From Hyphomicrobiales bacterium (lineage in GTDB: Bacteria > Pseudomonadota > Alphaproteobacteria > Rhizobiales > Rhizobiaceae): 64,000 nt of DNA. Below, one piece after another: positions 17,734 through 25,915 of the stretch; the first letter of the stretch is position 1; the number at the start of each line of letters is the position of its first letter. The stretch lies in NCBI GenBank assembly GCA_900471515.1, contig UCFC01000048.1:123688-187687 (forward strand), given 5' to 3'. The position numbers and the translations under genes are program-made. The notes beneath the pieces were generated by a model that was not told the DNA's origin, did not search any database, and saw nothing but the letters and a program-made list of their open reading frames with translations.

Positions 17734-19032
17734 ATGGCGACAAAGATTACCTGGCTCCTGCGATCCGGCCTGGCGCTCGGTCTGGCCGCGACAGCGCTCG
17801 GTTTCAGCCTTCTGCCCCTGCGGCAAAGCAGCGCGGCCGTCACCGGCGGCGTGCATCCCGGCCCGATGTCGCGGGCGCGGGCCTATGCGCGGGCCGAAGC
17901 GCTGACGGAACTCGGCCGCAAGATGTTCTTCGATGCCTCGCTTTCGGCCTCGGGCATGCAGGCCTGCGCCTCGTGCCACGACCCGCACCATGCATTCGCG
18001 CCGGCTTCGGCCGCGCCGATCGAAACGGGCGGGCCGCATATGGACCAGCCGGGCCTGCGCGCCGTGCCGACCCTGCGCTACCTGCAGGCGGTGCCCTCCT
18101 TCACCGAGCATTTCTACGATTCCGAGGACGAAGGCGACGAGAGCGTCGACAACGGGCCGACCGGCGGCCTGACCTGGGACGGGCGCGTGGACCACGGCTA
18201 CGACCAGGCGAAGATCCCGCTGCTGTCGCCCTTCGAAATGGGCAACAAGGATGAAGCGCAAGTCGTCGCCGCGCTCGCCAAGGCAGCCTATGCGGAGGAA
18301 TTCCGGGAGATTTTCGGCCAGGACATCTTCGGCAATGCCAGGGACGCCTTCCAGGGCGCGGTCGAAGCACTCAGCACTTTCGAGCAGAGCGGCGCGGACT
18401 TCTACCCCTATTCCAGCCGCTACGACGCCTTCCTTGCCGGCAAGGGCACGCTGACGGCGCAGGAGCTGCACGGGCGCGAACTCTTCGAAGATCCGGCCAA
18501 GGGCAACTGTTCGAGCTGTCATCTGAGCGAGCCCGCCAATGACGGAGAGCCGCCGCAATTTTCCGACTTCGGCTTTCTCGGGCTCGCCGCGCCGCGCAAT
18601 ATGGCGATCCCGGCAAACAGCGATCCGAACTATCACGATCTCGGCCTCTGCGGCCCGCAGCGCACCGATTTCAAGGACCGGCCGGATTATTGCGGCCTGT
18701 TCCGTACGCCGACGCTGCGCAATGTGGCGCTGAAGAAGAGCTTCTTCCACAATGGCTATTTCCATTCGCTGCGCGACGTCGTCTCCTTCTACGCCACGCG
18801 CGACAGCGATCCGGGCCGCTGGTATCCGAAGAATGCCGACGGCACGATCCGCAAATATGACGACGTGCCGCAGGCCTATTGGGCCAATCTCAACCAGGAC
18901 CCGCCCTTCGGCCGCAAGCCGGGCGACCCGCCGGCCCTGACGGATCCGGAGATCGACGATATCGTCGCTTTTCTCGGCACACTGACCGATGCGGACCAGC
19001 TGCCCGGCCCGGCGCAGCAGGCGGCGCATTGA
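17734..19032 (+). CDS. Di-heme cytochrome c peroxidase family protein
   Basis: A 432-residue exported c-type cytochrome of the CcpA/MauG family. The N-terminal signal/anchor segment (about 5-35) is followed by two heme-binding motifs, CASCH at 78-82 and CSSCH at 259-263, and a C-terminal T-P-T-L-R-N-V-A stretch typical of bacterial di-heme peroxidases. It would reduce hydrogen peroxide with electrons from a cytochrome, or oxidise a partner, in the periplasm. Divergent neighbour: the AcpA-type phosphatase, 211 bases away. A strong hairpin shared with ohr follows. MauG-like modification of a protein is an alternative role that cannot be excluded. Confidence 0.88.
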   Translation: MATKITWLLRSGLALGLAATALGFSLLPLRQSSAAVTGGVHPGPMSRARAYARAEALTELGRKMFFDASLSASGMQACASCHDPHHAFAPASAAPIETGGPHMDQPGLRAVPTLRYLQAVPSFTEHFYDSEDEGDESVDNGPTGGLTWDGRVDHGYDQAKIPLLSPFEMGNKDEAQVVAALAKAAYAEEFREIFGQDIFGNARDAFQGAVEALSTFEQSGADFYPYSSRYDAFLAGKGTLTAQELHGRELFEDPAKGNCSSCHLSEPANDGEPPQFSDFGFLGLAAPRNMAIPANSDPNYHDLGLCGPQRTDFKDRPDYCGLFRTPTLRNVALKKSFFHNGYFHSLRDVVSFYATRDSDPGRWYPKNADGTIRKYDDVPQAYWANLNQDPPFGRKPGDPPALTDPEIDDIVAFLGTLTDADQLPGPAQQAAH

Positions 19033-19043
19033 GATCAGACGAA

Positions 19044-19070
19044 AAGGGCCGGAGCAATGCCCCGGCCCTT
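19044..19070. terminator. Terminator between the peroxidase gene and ohr
   Basis: AAGGGCCGG and CCGGCCCTT form a perfect 9-bp stem with a 9-base loop, in the 60-base gap between two convergent genes, with an A run on the left side. It probably serves both strands. Confidence 0.7.
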
Positions 19071-19092
19071 CACGGCGGATGCTGCAGATCAA

Positions 19093-19515
19093 TCAGGCAA
19101 CCGTGACCGGAACTTCGGTCGAGGTGCGCATGGCGTGGCTGTAGGGGCAGACGATGTGGGCGGCTGCGGCAAGCTTTTCGGCGGTTTCGCGATCGACGCC
19201 CGGAATGTTGACCGTCAGCGCGACTTCGATGCCGAAGCCGCCGCCGTCTTCACGCGGGCCGATGCCGACGGTTGCGGAAACGGTGGTTTCTTCGGGAATC
19301 TTGACCTTTTCCTTGCCGGCCACAAATTTCAGGGCACCGAGGAAGCAGGCCGAGTAGCCGGCTGCGAAAAGCTGTTCGGGATTGGTGCCGGTTGCGCCGT
19401 CGCCGCCGAGTTCCTTCGGCACGGTGAGCGTGACGTCGAGAACACCGTTTTCAGAAACGGCGCGGCCTGCGCGGCCACCGGTAGCGGAAGCTTTGGTCGT
19501 GTAGAGAATAGGCAT
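19093..19515 (-). CDS. ohr: Organic hydroperoxide resistance protein (OsmC/Ohr family)
   Basis: A 140-residue thiol peroxidase with the two reactive cysteines of Ohr at 57 (G-Y-S-A-C-F) and 123 (I-V-C-P-Y-S-H). It reduces organic and fatty-acid hydroperoxides using lipoylated proteins as electron donor; cytosolic, active as a dimer. Starts MPILYTTKASATGGRAG, the Ohr rather than OsmC pattern. It is divergent from a MarR-type gene with the OhrR sensor cysteine, and the shared 128-base region contains an OhrR-like operator, so peroxide-inducible expression is expected. Confidence 0.95.
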   Translation of the reverse strand: MPILYTTKASATGGRAGRAVSENGVLDVTLTVPKELGGDGATGTNPEQLFAAGYSACFLGALKFVAGKEKVKIPEETTVSATVGIGPREDGGGFGIEVALTVNIPGVDRETAEKLAAAAHIVCPYSHAMRTSTEVPVTVA

Positions 19516-19567
19516 GACAATCTCCTTTGGTTGGCCCCGATCGTTCGGGTTGGATTTTTAATATCGC

Positions 19568-19605
19568 GCAATTAAGTTGTACGCAAGTGAATTTTGCAAA
19601 TTGCA
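19568..19605. promoter_or_regulatory. Candidate OhrR operators
   Basis: GCAATTAAGTTGTA (19568-19581) matches the known OhrR consensus TACAATT-AATTGTA imperfectly in one half. TGCAAATTGCA (19595-19605) is a perfect 5-bp-arm palindrome just beside it. Both lie between ohr and ohrR, where such operators are expected. Confidence 0.6.
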
Positions 19606-19643
19606 TTCCGAATTCGAAAGGGGGACAATAAGGGCCTCCAGGG

Positions 19644-20120
19644 ATGGCAGCGATGAAAGCGAGAACAGCGAAAGTGATGGAAATACCGGAAGAGGAAAAG
19701 CGGCTGGACAAGCAGCTCTGTTTCGCAGTCTACGCGACGGCGCATGCCTTTACCCGGGCCTACAAGCCCATACTCGACAGGGTGGGCCTCACCTATCCGC
19801 AATATATCGTGATGCTGGTGCTGTGGGAAAAGGCGGAATTGCCGGTCAAGACGATCGGCGACCAGCTGGATCTCGATTCCGGCACGCTCTCCCCTCTCCT
19901 CAAGCGGCTGGAGCAGAACGGCCTCATCAAGCGCACCCGCGATTCCCGCGACGAGCGGCAGGTCATCGTGTCGCTGACGCCGAAAGGCCAGGCGATGAAG
20001 GGCGAGGTCAATACGATCATGTCTTCGATCGGCGAGGCGATCGGCTGCACGCTGGAGGAAATGACCGTCATGCGCGAGATGCTGACCCGGCTCAGGGGAA
20101 ATCTCAACGGAAGCCTGTAG
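19644..20120 (+). CDS. ohrR: OhrR-type MarR family regulator
   Basis: A 158-residue MarR protein with the peroxide-sensing cysteine of OhrR in the conserved L-D-K-Q-L-C-F-A-V-Y context (residue 26 here, equal to Cys15 in shorter family members). The winged helix covers about 60-120 (D-S-G-T-L-S-P-L-L-K-R-L and R-D-E-R-Q wing). When its cysteine is oxidised by organic peroxide, OhrR releases DNA and ohr is expressed. Starts at 19644, 19653 or 19677 are all possible; the last would place the cysteine at 15. It is divergent from ohr, with operator-like sequences between. Confidence 0.92.
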   Translation: MAAMKARTAKVMEIPEEEKRLDKQLCFAVYATAHAFTRAYKPILDRVGLTYPQYIVMLVLWEKAELPVKTIGDQLDLDSGTLSPLLKRLEQNGLIKRTRDSRDERQVIVSLTPKGQAMKGEVNTIMSSIGEAIGCTLEEMTVMREMLTRLRGNLNGSL

Positions 20121-20151
20121 GCCGGGCTTTCCTCACGGGCTGGAAGAGGAT

Positions 20152-20180
20152 GCCCGCGCCGGATCGGCGCGGGCCGTTTT
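20152..20180. terminator. Rho-independent terminator of ohrR
   Basis: GCCCGCGCCG and CGGCGCGGGC form a perfect 10-bp stem with a 3-base loop, followed by CGTTTTCCC. This is one of the best classical terminators in the window and lies in the gap between convergent ohrR and MFS genes. Confidence 0.85.
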
Positions 20181-20183
20181 CCC

Positions 20184-21584
20184 TTACTCCGCTGCCTGAT
20201 AGGCGGCGGGGCGCAAGCTCGCCGTCTTCGGGCCGACGGCGGCAAGCAGGGTAATCAGGATCGCCAGCAGCGCCACGAAGACGATACCGCCGACATAGGG
20301 GTCCCAGCCGAAATGCGGGGCCGTGGCAAAGATCGCCGATGCCGCCGCCAGCACGATGCCGCCGCCGATCTGGAAGGAGGCGAAAAGCAGGCCGGAGGCA
20401 AGGCCGGACTTGTCCTCTTCGACATCCGACAGCGCCGCCACCTGGATCGCCGGGTAGGTCATGGCATAACCGACGCCCAGCGGGATCTGGTTGAGGGCAA
20501 CCAGGATGATCGGGTCGATGTGGCCGACCAGCGCCACCCAGAGAATGTAGCTCGTGGCCTGCAGGCCGACGCCGACCGCCATCAGGCCTGTCGTGCCGCG
20601 GTTCTGCGCGACGGTGGCAAAACGCGGCGCGAGGAACATGACGCAGACGCCGCCGAAGGCGAAGCAGAAGCCGGTGGCAAAGGCCGACCAGCCGACGACA
20701 TCCTGATAGTAGAGCGTGGCGATGAACTGGAAGCCGACATAGGCTCCCTGGAACAGCGCGGCGATCGCATTGGCATGGCTGAGCTTTGCCCTGCGGAAGA
20801 TGTGCAGCGGCACCATCGGATCGGCATGGCGCGATTCCACGATCAGGAACAGCGCGATCAGCACCAGGGAGGCGACGAGCGAGCCCCAGGTGAAGAAATC
20901 ACTCCAGCCGGCGGCCGCGGCATTGGTGATGCCGAAGACGAAGAGCAGGAGACCCGGCGTGATCGTCAGGGCGCCGGCCCAGTCGAAATGTTTGCGCCCG
21001 TCGTCGCGGCGTTCATCCGCCGGGAGCACGAAGGGAGCGATGGCGAGCGCCAGTATCGCGACCGGAGCGCCCATGACGAGCGTCGCCCGCCAGCTGAAGA
21101 TGGTGGCCGCGCCGCCGAGCACCATGCCGAGCACGAAGCCGGTGGCCCCGGTCGAGGCGAAGACGCCGAGCGCCTTTGCCCGCTTCTCGCCCTCGCCGAA
21201 GACGGACAGCAGCAGGGCGAGTGCCGCCGGCGCGGTGAAGGCGGCGGCGATGCCCTTGACCAGGCGGGCGGCGATCAGGGTCGGGCCGCTATCGACGAAG
21301 CCGCCGGCAATGCTGGCGGCCGCGAAGATGCCGAGCGACCAGAGGAAGACGCGGCGGTGGCCGAAAAGATCGGCGACACGGCCGCCGAGCAGCAGGAATC
21401 CGCCGTAACCCAGCACATAGGCGCTGACGGCCCATTGAAGCGAGGTTGCCGGCATACCAAGTTCGCTCTGGATGGCCGGCAGGGCGACCCCGACGGTGGA
21501 AACATCCATGGCGTCCAGGAAGTTCGCGGCGCAGAGCAGCAGCAACGCCAGGCCGGCTCCGCGCGGAGATGGGGAATTGGTCAT
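20184..21584 (-). CDS. MFS transporter, DHA2-like drug/H+ antiporter
   Basis: A 466-residue membrane protein with about 14 predicted helices, matching the DHA2 drug-antiporter size. It has the family loop G-R-V-A-D-L-F-G-H-R-R after helix 2 (about 67-77) and a motif-C-like G-F-V-L-G-M-V-L-G-G in helix 5 (about 148-157). Expected to export a toxic organic compound across the inner membrane. It is divergent from a LysR-type gene 123 bases away, which is its most likely regulator. The substrate is not deducible. Confidence 0.88.
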   Translation of the reverse strand: MTNSPSPRGAGLALLLLCAANFLDAMDVSTVGVALPAIQSELGMPATSLQWAVSAYVLGYGGFLLLGGRVADLFGHRRVFLWSLGIFAAASIAGGFVDSGPTLIAARLVKGIAAAFTAPAALALLLSVFGEGEKRAKALGVFASTGATGFVLGMVLGGAATIFSWRATLVMGAPVAILALAIAPFVLPADERRDDGRKHFDWAGALTITPGLLLFVFGITNAAAAGWSDFFTWGSLVASLVLIALFLIVESRHADPMVPLHIFRRAKLSHANAIAALFQGAYVGFQFIATLYYQDVVGWSAFATGFCFAFGGVCVMFLAPRFATVAQNRGTTGLMAVGVGLQATSYILWVALVGHIDPIILVALNQIPLGVGYAMTYPAIQVAALSDVEEDKSGLASGLLFASFQIGGGIVLAAASAIFATAPHFGWDPYVGGIVFVALLAILITLLAAVGPKTASLRPAAYQAAE

Positions 21585-21707
21585 CGATCTCGGTTCCTTC
21601 TTTGCTGCCGCCTTCGCCGGGAGGCTGGCGGGCGGCAGGGAACGCGAAAATGTACAGGTTCAAACCCTATTGCAAATTGATAGTAGCCATGTCAGGTATT
21701 ACCCATA

Positions 21708-22670
21708 ATGATGAATGACACTGTCCTTCGCAAAATCGACCTGAACCTCCTGCTCGCCTTCTCGGTGCTGATGCAGGAGCGCAACGTCAGCCGCGCGGCC
21801 GAAAGGCTGCTGCTCGGCCAGCCCGGACTTTCGGCCGCGCTCAAGCGGCTGCGCGAGGCGCTGGACGACGAGCTGTTCGTGCGCGTCGGCCGCGGCCTGC
21901 AGCCGACGGCGCGGGCGCTCGCCATCGCGCCGGCGATCGAGGATGCGCTCTCCGGCATCGAACGGGCGATCCGTCCGCCCACCCGCTTCGACCCGTCAAC
22001 ATGGCAGGGCGAATTCCGCGTCGGCATGTGCGACAATCTGGAGACCGCCTTTTTCGGCCCGCTGGCGGCCCGGCTGCGGCAGCTTGCGCCGGGTGCGCGG
22101 CTGGTCGGCGTTGCCGCCGACAAGCGCGATGCGGCGCAGATGCTCGACGACGGCGCTTACGAATTCAGCATTTCCGTTCACGGCGAACCGGCCTCCTGGC
22201 ATGTCCGCCTGCCGCTCTTCGAGCAATGCTCGATCGCGATCTACGATCCGCAGCAGTTGAAGCTGAAGCCGCCGCTCAGCGTCGAGGATTTCGTCGCAGC
22301 ACCGCATATCGCCATATCCTTTGTCGGCAGCGCGACGACGGCGGTCGATGCCGCGCTCGACAAGGTGGGCCTGAGCCGCAACGTGGTGGCGACGGTTCCG
22401 CGCTATTCGGCGGTGCCGCCGGCGCTCAGAGCCATGCCGTCGATCGCCATCGTGCCGGAATCGCTCGGCCGCTGCATGGCGCAGCTTCACAACCTCGAAA
22501 TCTCGATACCGCCGATCGCGCTGCCGGCCGATCCGGTATCGATGCTGTACCGGCGGGTGGACAGGGCGGACGAGCGGGCGGCATGGTTCCGGCAGCTGTT
22601 TATCGAAGTGGCGGACAAGGCACTGCTTGCTTCGGGCTGCAAGGCGGGGATTTGCGCCGAGGCGGCTTGA
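21708..22670 (+). CDS. LysR family transcriptional regulator
   Basis: A 320-residue LysR protein with an N-terminal winged helix (about 8-68: N-V-S-R-A-A-E-R-L-L-L-G-Q-P-G-L-S-A-A-L-K-R-L) and a substrate-binding domain (about 95-300). The core resembles the NodD/PNT-like LysR branch (E-L-F-V-R-V-G-R-G-L-x-P-T-x-R-A). The first of two adjacent ATGs (21708, 21711) was used; either is possible. It is divergent from the MFS exporter, which it likely controls in response to an unknown ligand. Confidence 0.88.
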   Translation: MMNDTVLRKIDLNLLLAFSVLMQERNVSRAAERLLLGQPGLSAALKRLREALDDELFVRVGRGLQPTARALAIAPAIEDALSGIERAIRPPTRFDPSTWQGEFRVGMCDNLETAFFGPLAARLRQLAPGARLVGVAADKRDAAQMLDDGAYEFSISVHGEPASWHVRLPLFEQCSIAIYDPQQLKLKPPLSVEDFVAAPHIAISFVGSATTAVDAALDKVGLSRNVVATVPRYSAVPPALRAMPSIAIVPESLGRCMAQLHNLEISIPPIALPADPVSMLYRRVDRADERAAWFRQLFIEVADKALLASGCKAGICAEAA

Positions 22671-22732
22671 GGGGTGGTGGCGTTTTGGCGGCGGTTGAGG
22701 GTGCGCCCGTCCTGCTCGACACCTGCACAATA

Positions 22733-22770
22733 AGATAAACCGCCCGTTTGACGAGCGGTTTATCTGCTTT
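22733..22770 (+). terminator. Terminator downstream of the LysR gene
   Basis: AGATAAACCGC and GCGGTTTATCT form a perfect 11-bp stem with an 11-base loop and are followed by GCTTTC. Because the stem is AT-rich at its base it can act on both strands. Confidence 0.65.
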
Positions 22771-22777
22771 CGGGTCA

Positions 22778-22926
22778 GGCATCGCTCCAGCCCTGCGCTT
22801 ACGCTCCGGGCGTCCGCTGCTTCAATCGATTCACTGGATCGATTGTTGCCGCTGCGCGGCATCACTCCAGCCCTTCGCTCGCGCTCCGGGCGTTCGCCGC
22901 TGCAATCGATTCACTGGATCGATTGC
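22778..22926. repeat. Tandem duplication with 80-base period and CAATCGAT hairpins
   Basis: Two copies (starting 22778 and 22858) share the string CATCRCTCCAGCCCT, a CTCCGGGCGTYCGC block, and the hairpin CAATCGAT-TCACTGG-ATCGATTG. They lie between the LysR terminator and the stop of the first L,D-transpeptidase. No coding potential is evident. This looks like a dispersed rhizobial intergenic repeat present twice in tandem. Confidence 0.75.
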
Positions 22927-22948
22927 TCGGGCTACGCCCGACCGCGGC

Positions 22949-23674
22949 TCACTGCCAAACGACGATTGGGGTTTTGTTGGGGACGCGGTCGTAGAGGTCG
23001 ATGATGTCCTGGTTGAGCAGGCGCACGCAGCCCGACGAGACGGCCTTGCCGATGGAGCGCCATTCGGGATTGCCGTGCAGGCGGTAGAGCGTGTCTTCGT
23101 TGTTCGAGAAGATGTAGAGCGCACGCGCGCCGAGCGGGTTCAGCAGGCCGGGCTCCATGCCGCCGCGCTCGATCGAATATTTCGCGAGTTCCGGCTGACG
23201 CGCGACCATCTCGTTCGGCGGCTTCCAGCGCGGCCATTTCTGCTTCCACTGGATGACGCCGTTGCCCGACCATGCGAAACCTTCGCGGCCGATGCCCACA
23301 CCGTAGCGCATCGCCATGCCGCCGGGCTGGACGAGATAAAGGAAGCGCGAGGGCGTATCGACGACGATGGTGCCGGGCGGCTGGCCGGTCGGGTCCACGA
23401 CCTGCTGGCGATAGTAGCGCGGATCGATCTGCTGGTAGGGAACGGCGGGAATGAGGAAGCCGCCGTCTTCGATCGGGCCGTACATGACGGCAAGTTCTGC
23501 TTCGCCGGGCGCGCTCGTCGTCTGGAACGGACGGAAAGGCGAGCGGTAGCTGATCGACATGCCGCCATTTTCGACCGTGTTCGACGTGGAGGCACAGCCT
23601 GCCAGCGCGGAGGCCGCTGTCAGAGCCGAAAAGGAGAGAAAGCTGCGACGGGAGAGAGGTTTATCGAGGCTCAT
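22949..23674 (-). CDS. L,D-transpeptidase (YkuD domain), lipoprotein or Tat-exported
   Basis: A 241-residue exported YkuD protein. The N-terminus (S-R-R-S-F-L-S-F-S-A-L) carries a twin-arginine-like motif and ends in a lipobox, L-A-G-C, at about residues 24-27, so it is probably a lipid-anchored periplasmic enzyme. The catalytic block at the C-terminus, H-G-N-P then S-S-G-C-V-R, has the nucleophile Cys at 216. Such enzymes form 3-3 crosslinks in peptidoglycan or attach proteins to it. The start at 23674 was chosen for the signal sequence; an earlier in-frame ATG at 23743 has none. A paralogue lies directly upstream. Confidence 0.88.
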   Translation of the reverse strand: MSLDKPLSRRSFLSFSALTAASALAGCASTSNTVENGGMSISYRSPFRPFQTTSAPGEAELAVMYGPIEDGGFLIPAVPYQQIDPRYYRQQVVDPTGQPPGTIVVDTPSRFLYLVQPGGMAMRYGVGIGREGFAWSGNGVIQWKQKWPRWKPPNEMVARQPELAKYSIERGGMEPGLLNPLGARALYIFSNNEDTLYRLHGNPEWRSIGKAVSSGCVRLLNQDIIDLYDRVPNKTPIVVWQ

Positions 23675-23765
23675 AACGCGGGACTGATTTCCTTCGTGAT
23701 GCGGGGGCCTGCCATAAACGCAGCAGAACCCTGATTCGTCCAATGCCGATATCGACTACAGCGCC

Positions 23766-23859
23766 GCGCGTCTTCAGACGCGCAAAGGACGCTGTAGCAC
23801 TTTAAATTGCTGCATAATTTTATCCTTAAAGCGATTCCGATTTAAGGAATTATGCAGCA
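23766..23859. repeat. RIME-like two-palindrome intergenic element
   Basis: First palindrome GCGCGTCT-TC-AGACGCGC (23766-23783), then GGACGCTGTAGCACTTTAAA, then a long bipartite stem: TGCTGCATAAT (23808-23818) with ATTATGCAGCA (23849-23859) and, inside, TCCTTAAA (23823-23830) with TTTAAGGA (23841-23848). Two large palindromes in about 100 bases is the published form of Rhizobium-specific intergenic mosaic elements. It lies between the two L,D-transpeptidase genes. Confidence 0.75.
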
Positions 23860-23951
23860 GGAAAAATCTATCGGCTTATGCTAAATAAACCATAGCATCA
23901 CGCAGACGTGTCCGGCTCCGGGCAGACGATCTCGCCTGCCCTGTTGCAGGC

Positions 23952-24764
23952 CTACATCACCACGATCTCGGACTTGGCCGGTACGCGGTCGTAGAGGTCG
24001 ATCACGTCCTGATTGATCATGCGCACGCAGCCGGACGAGACGGCCTTGCCGATCGATTGCCAGTCGGGCGTGCCGTGAATGCGATAGAGCGTATCCTGGC
24101 CATCCTTGAAAATATACATGGCGCGGGCGCCGAGCGGATTGGTAAGGCCCGGATTCATGCCGCCGTTCTCGGCGGAGAAGGGACGGACCTCCGGCTGGCG
24201 GGAAACCATTTCGACCGGCGGCGTCCAGCGCGGCCATTTCTGCTTCCACTGGATGACGCCGCGGCCCTTCCAGGCAAAGCCCTCGCGGCCGAGGCCGACG
24301 CCGTAGCGCATGGCCTTGCCGTTGCCTTCGACGAAATAGAGGAAACGGTCCTTGGTATCGACGACGATGGTGCCGGGGCGCTCGTTGGTCTGGTAATCGA
24401 CCTCCTGGCGCAGATATTCCGGATGGATGCGGCTGGCGGGAATGGCCGGCAGCGTGAACTCGCCGTCCTTCAGCTGGCCGTACATGCCCATGTTGAGGTT
24501 CAGCGGATTGCTGACCGGCAGGCCGTAGGTCTGGTGGAACTGCGTCTGGTAGAGTTCGCGCGTCTGCGGCACCGGCTGGTCGGGGATCGGCTTGACGCGG
24601 CGCGGATCGACACCCGGCGGCTCGTAGAACACGGGCGAGATTTCCTGCACGAAGCGCGCGGGCGAATCGGCTGCGACATCGGGAACGAGAATGTTGCAGC
24701 CGCTGAGCGTCATTGCAGCGGCCGCGAGCCCGACAAAGGGAAAAGCCCGGCGCGGAAAATTCAT
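23952..24764 (-). CDS. L,D-transpeptidase (YkuD domain) lipoprotein
   Basis: A 270-residue paralogue of the neighbouring enzyme. It begins MNFPRRAFPFVGLAAAAMTLSGCN, a signal peptide with lipobox L-S-G-C, and has a longer N-terminal spacer (about 24-110) before the YkuD domain. The catalytic nucleophile is Cys246 in the S-S-G-C-V-R motif, with H-G-T-P upstream. The two proteins share long identical stretches (for example V-I-Q-W-K-Q-K-W-P-R-W), so they arose by tandem duplication. GAGGA lies 9 bases upstream of the ATG at 24764. Role: periplasmic cell-wall crosslinking. Confidence 0.88.
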   Translation of the reverse strand: MNFPRRAFPFVGLAAAAMTLSGCNILVPDVAADSPARFVQEISPVFYEPPGVDPRRVKPIPDQPVPQTRELYQTQFHQTYGLPVSNPLNLNMGMYGQLKDGEFTLPAIPASRIHPEYLRQEVDYQTNERPGTIVVDTKDRFLYFVEGNGKAMRYGVGLGREGFAWKGRGVIQWKQKWPRWTPPVEMVSRQPEVRPFSAENGGMNPGLTNPLGARAMYIFKDGQDTLYRIHGTPDWQSIGKAVSSGCVRMINQDVIDLYDRVPAKSEIVVM

Positions 24765-24876
24765 GAAACCATCCTCATCAGCGATAGCAGAGACAGCATT
24801 ATCTGCTCGCAGGATGGCATTCGCGGCTGGCGCGAGGCTGGTGGCGGAGACGCAAACCGGCCGGGAACGGCGGCGA

Positions 24877-25800
24877 TCAGGCCGCCACGCCGTGGAAGAA
24901 CTGGATGCTCTGCGCGATCTCGGCCGGCAGCGCCGAGGTATGGTTGCCGGCAACCGTGGCCGCGTCGATATGCGTGCCGGCCGCGCGGGCGCGCGCGACA
25001 AGCAGATCGGCGCGGTCGTTGAAGTGCGACTCTTCCGTGCCGTGCAACACGCGCAGCGGGCATTTGAAGCTGTGCGCATAACAAAGCGCGGTGCGCACCT
25101 CGAATTCGTGCGCGTTGGAATCGTCGAAGCGGATGTCTTCGGGATAGCGGCTGAAGAAGCGGAAAGCGTCGGCGTTGCCGGAAATCGGCACGGCGGCCCG
25201 GAAACGCTGCGTGCTCATGGCCGTCAGCATGGTCAGCGTGCCGCCGATGCTGTGGCCGGCGATGAAAAGGCGCTCGGGATCGACGCCCGGCAGATGGCGC
25301 AGGCGCTCGGTGGCGGCCAGCACGTCGTCCACCTCGTCGTAGAAGCCGGAGAAATTGCCCATCTGGCCGTTTTCGCCGCGCACGGAGGGCATCATCACGA
25401 CGTAGCCGGCATCCATATAGGGCTTCATCAGCTGCCAGTGGCCGATGCCCATGGCATTGCCGCCGTGGAGAAAAAGGATGCCGGGCTTGGCCTTGCGCTC
25501 ACGCTTGTACTTGGACACCCAGGCCGTCAGTTCCAGTTCGCCGCCATAGCCGGAGCGATAGAAGATCCGGTCGGCATCGGCGGGTGCCGTCAGCGGCTCG
25601 TATTTGTCCGGCGCCGGCCCCTTCTGCAGCAGCCTGGTGCGGAAGTGGCGGCGAACATGGGCATAATCATGCCTGGCAAGCCTCGGAACGTCGGGAATAT
25701 CGAAGGCGTTCGCCAGCCGCGGCAGCACAAGCGCGCCGGCCATGCCGGCAAGCAGGCCGCGGCGTTGACGGAAAAAGGCATTTCGTTCTTGCGAGCTCAT
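24877..25800 (-). CDS. Exported alpha/beta hydrolase
   Basis: A protein of about 307 residues with an R-Q-R-R-G-L-L-A-G-M Tat-like signal (to about residue 32) and a serine-hydrolase core: oxyanion strand L-F-L-H-G-G-N (about 110-116), nucleophile elbow G-H-S-I-G-G with Ser184, and a C-terminal G-N-H-T-S catalytic His region. The layout resembles dipeptidyl-peptidase or acetyl-xylan-esterase-like hydrolases, but the substrate is unknown. A GTG at 25809 could extend it by three residues. It lies between the L,D-transpeptidase pair and the DNA ligase gene, all on the minus strand; the gaps (about 110 bases each) suggest separate or only loosely linked transcription. Confidence 0.82.
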   Translation of the reverse strand: MSSQERNAFFRQRRGLLAGMAGALVLPRLANAFDIPDVPRLARHDYAHVRRHFRTRLLQKGPAPDKYEPLTAPADADRIFYRSGYGGELELTAWVSKYKRERKAKPGILFLHGGNAMGIGHWQLMKPYMDAGYVVMMPSVRGENGQMGNFSGFYDEVDDVLAATERLRHLPGVDPERLFIAGHSIGGTLTMLTAMSTQRFRAAVPISGNADAFRFFSRYPEDIRFDDSNAHEFEVRTALCYAHSFKCPLRVLHGTEESHFNDRADLLVARARAAGTHIDAATVAGNHTSALPAEIAQSIQFFHGVAA

Positions 25801-25915
25801 ACGCAGCACCCATCATTTCCCCGGCGCAAAAAATCTGCACCGGAAGCGGCTGACCGCCAATACACATGCTGTTGAAAACGGGGGGCCTGCGTCATTGTTG
25901 CGCAGGCCGATGTCA

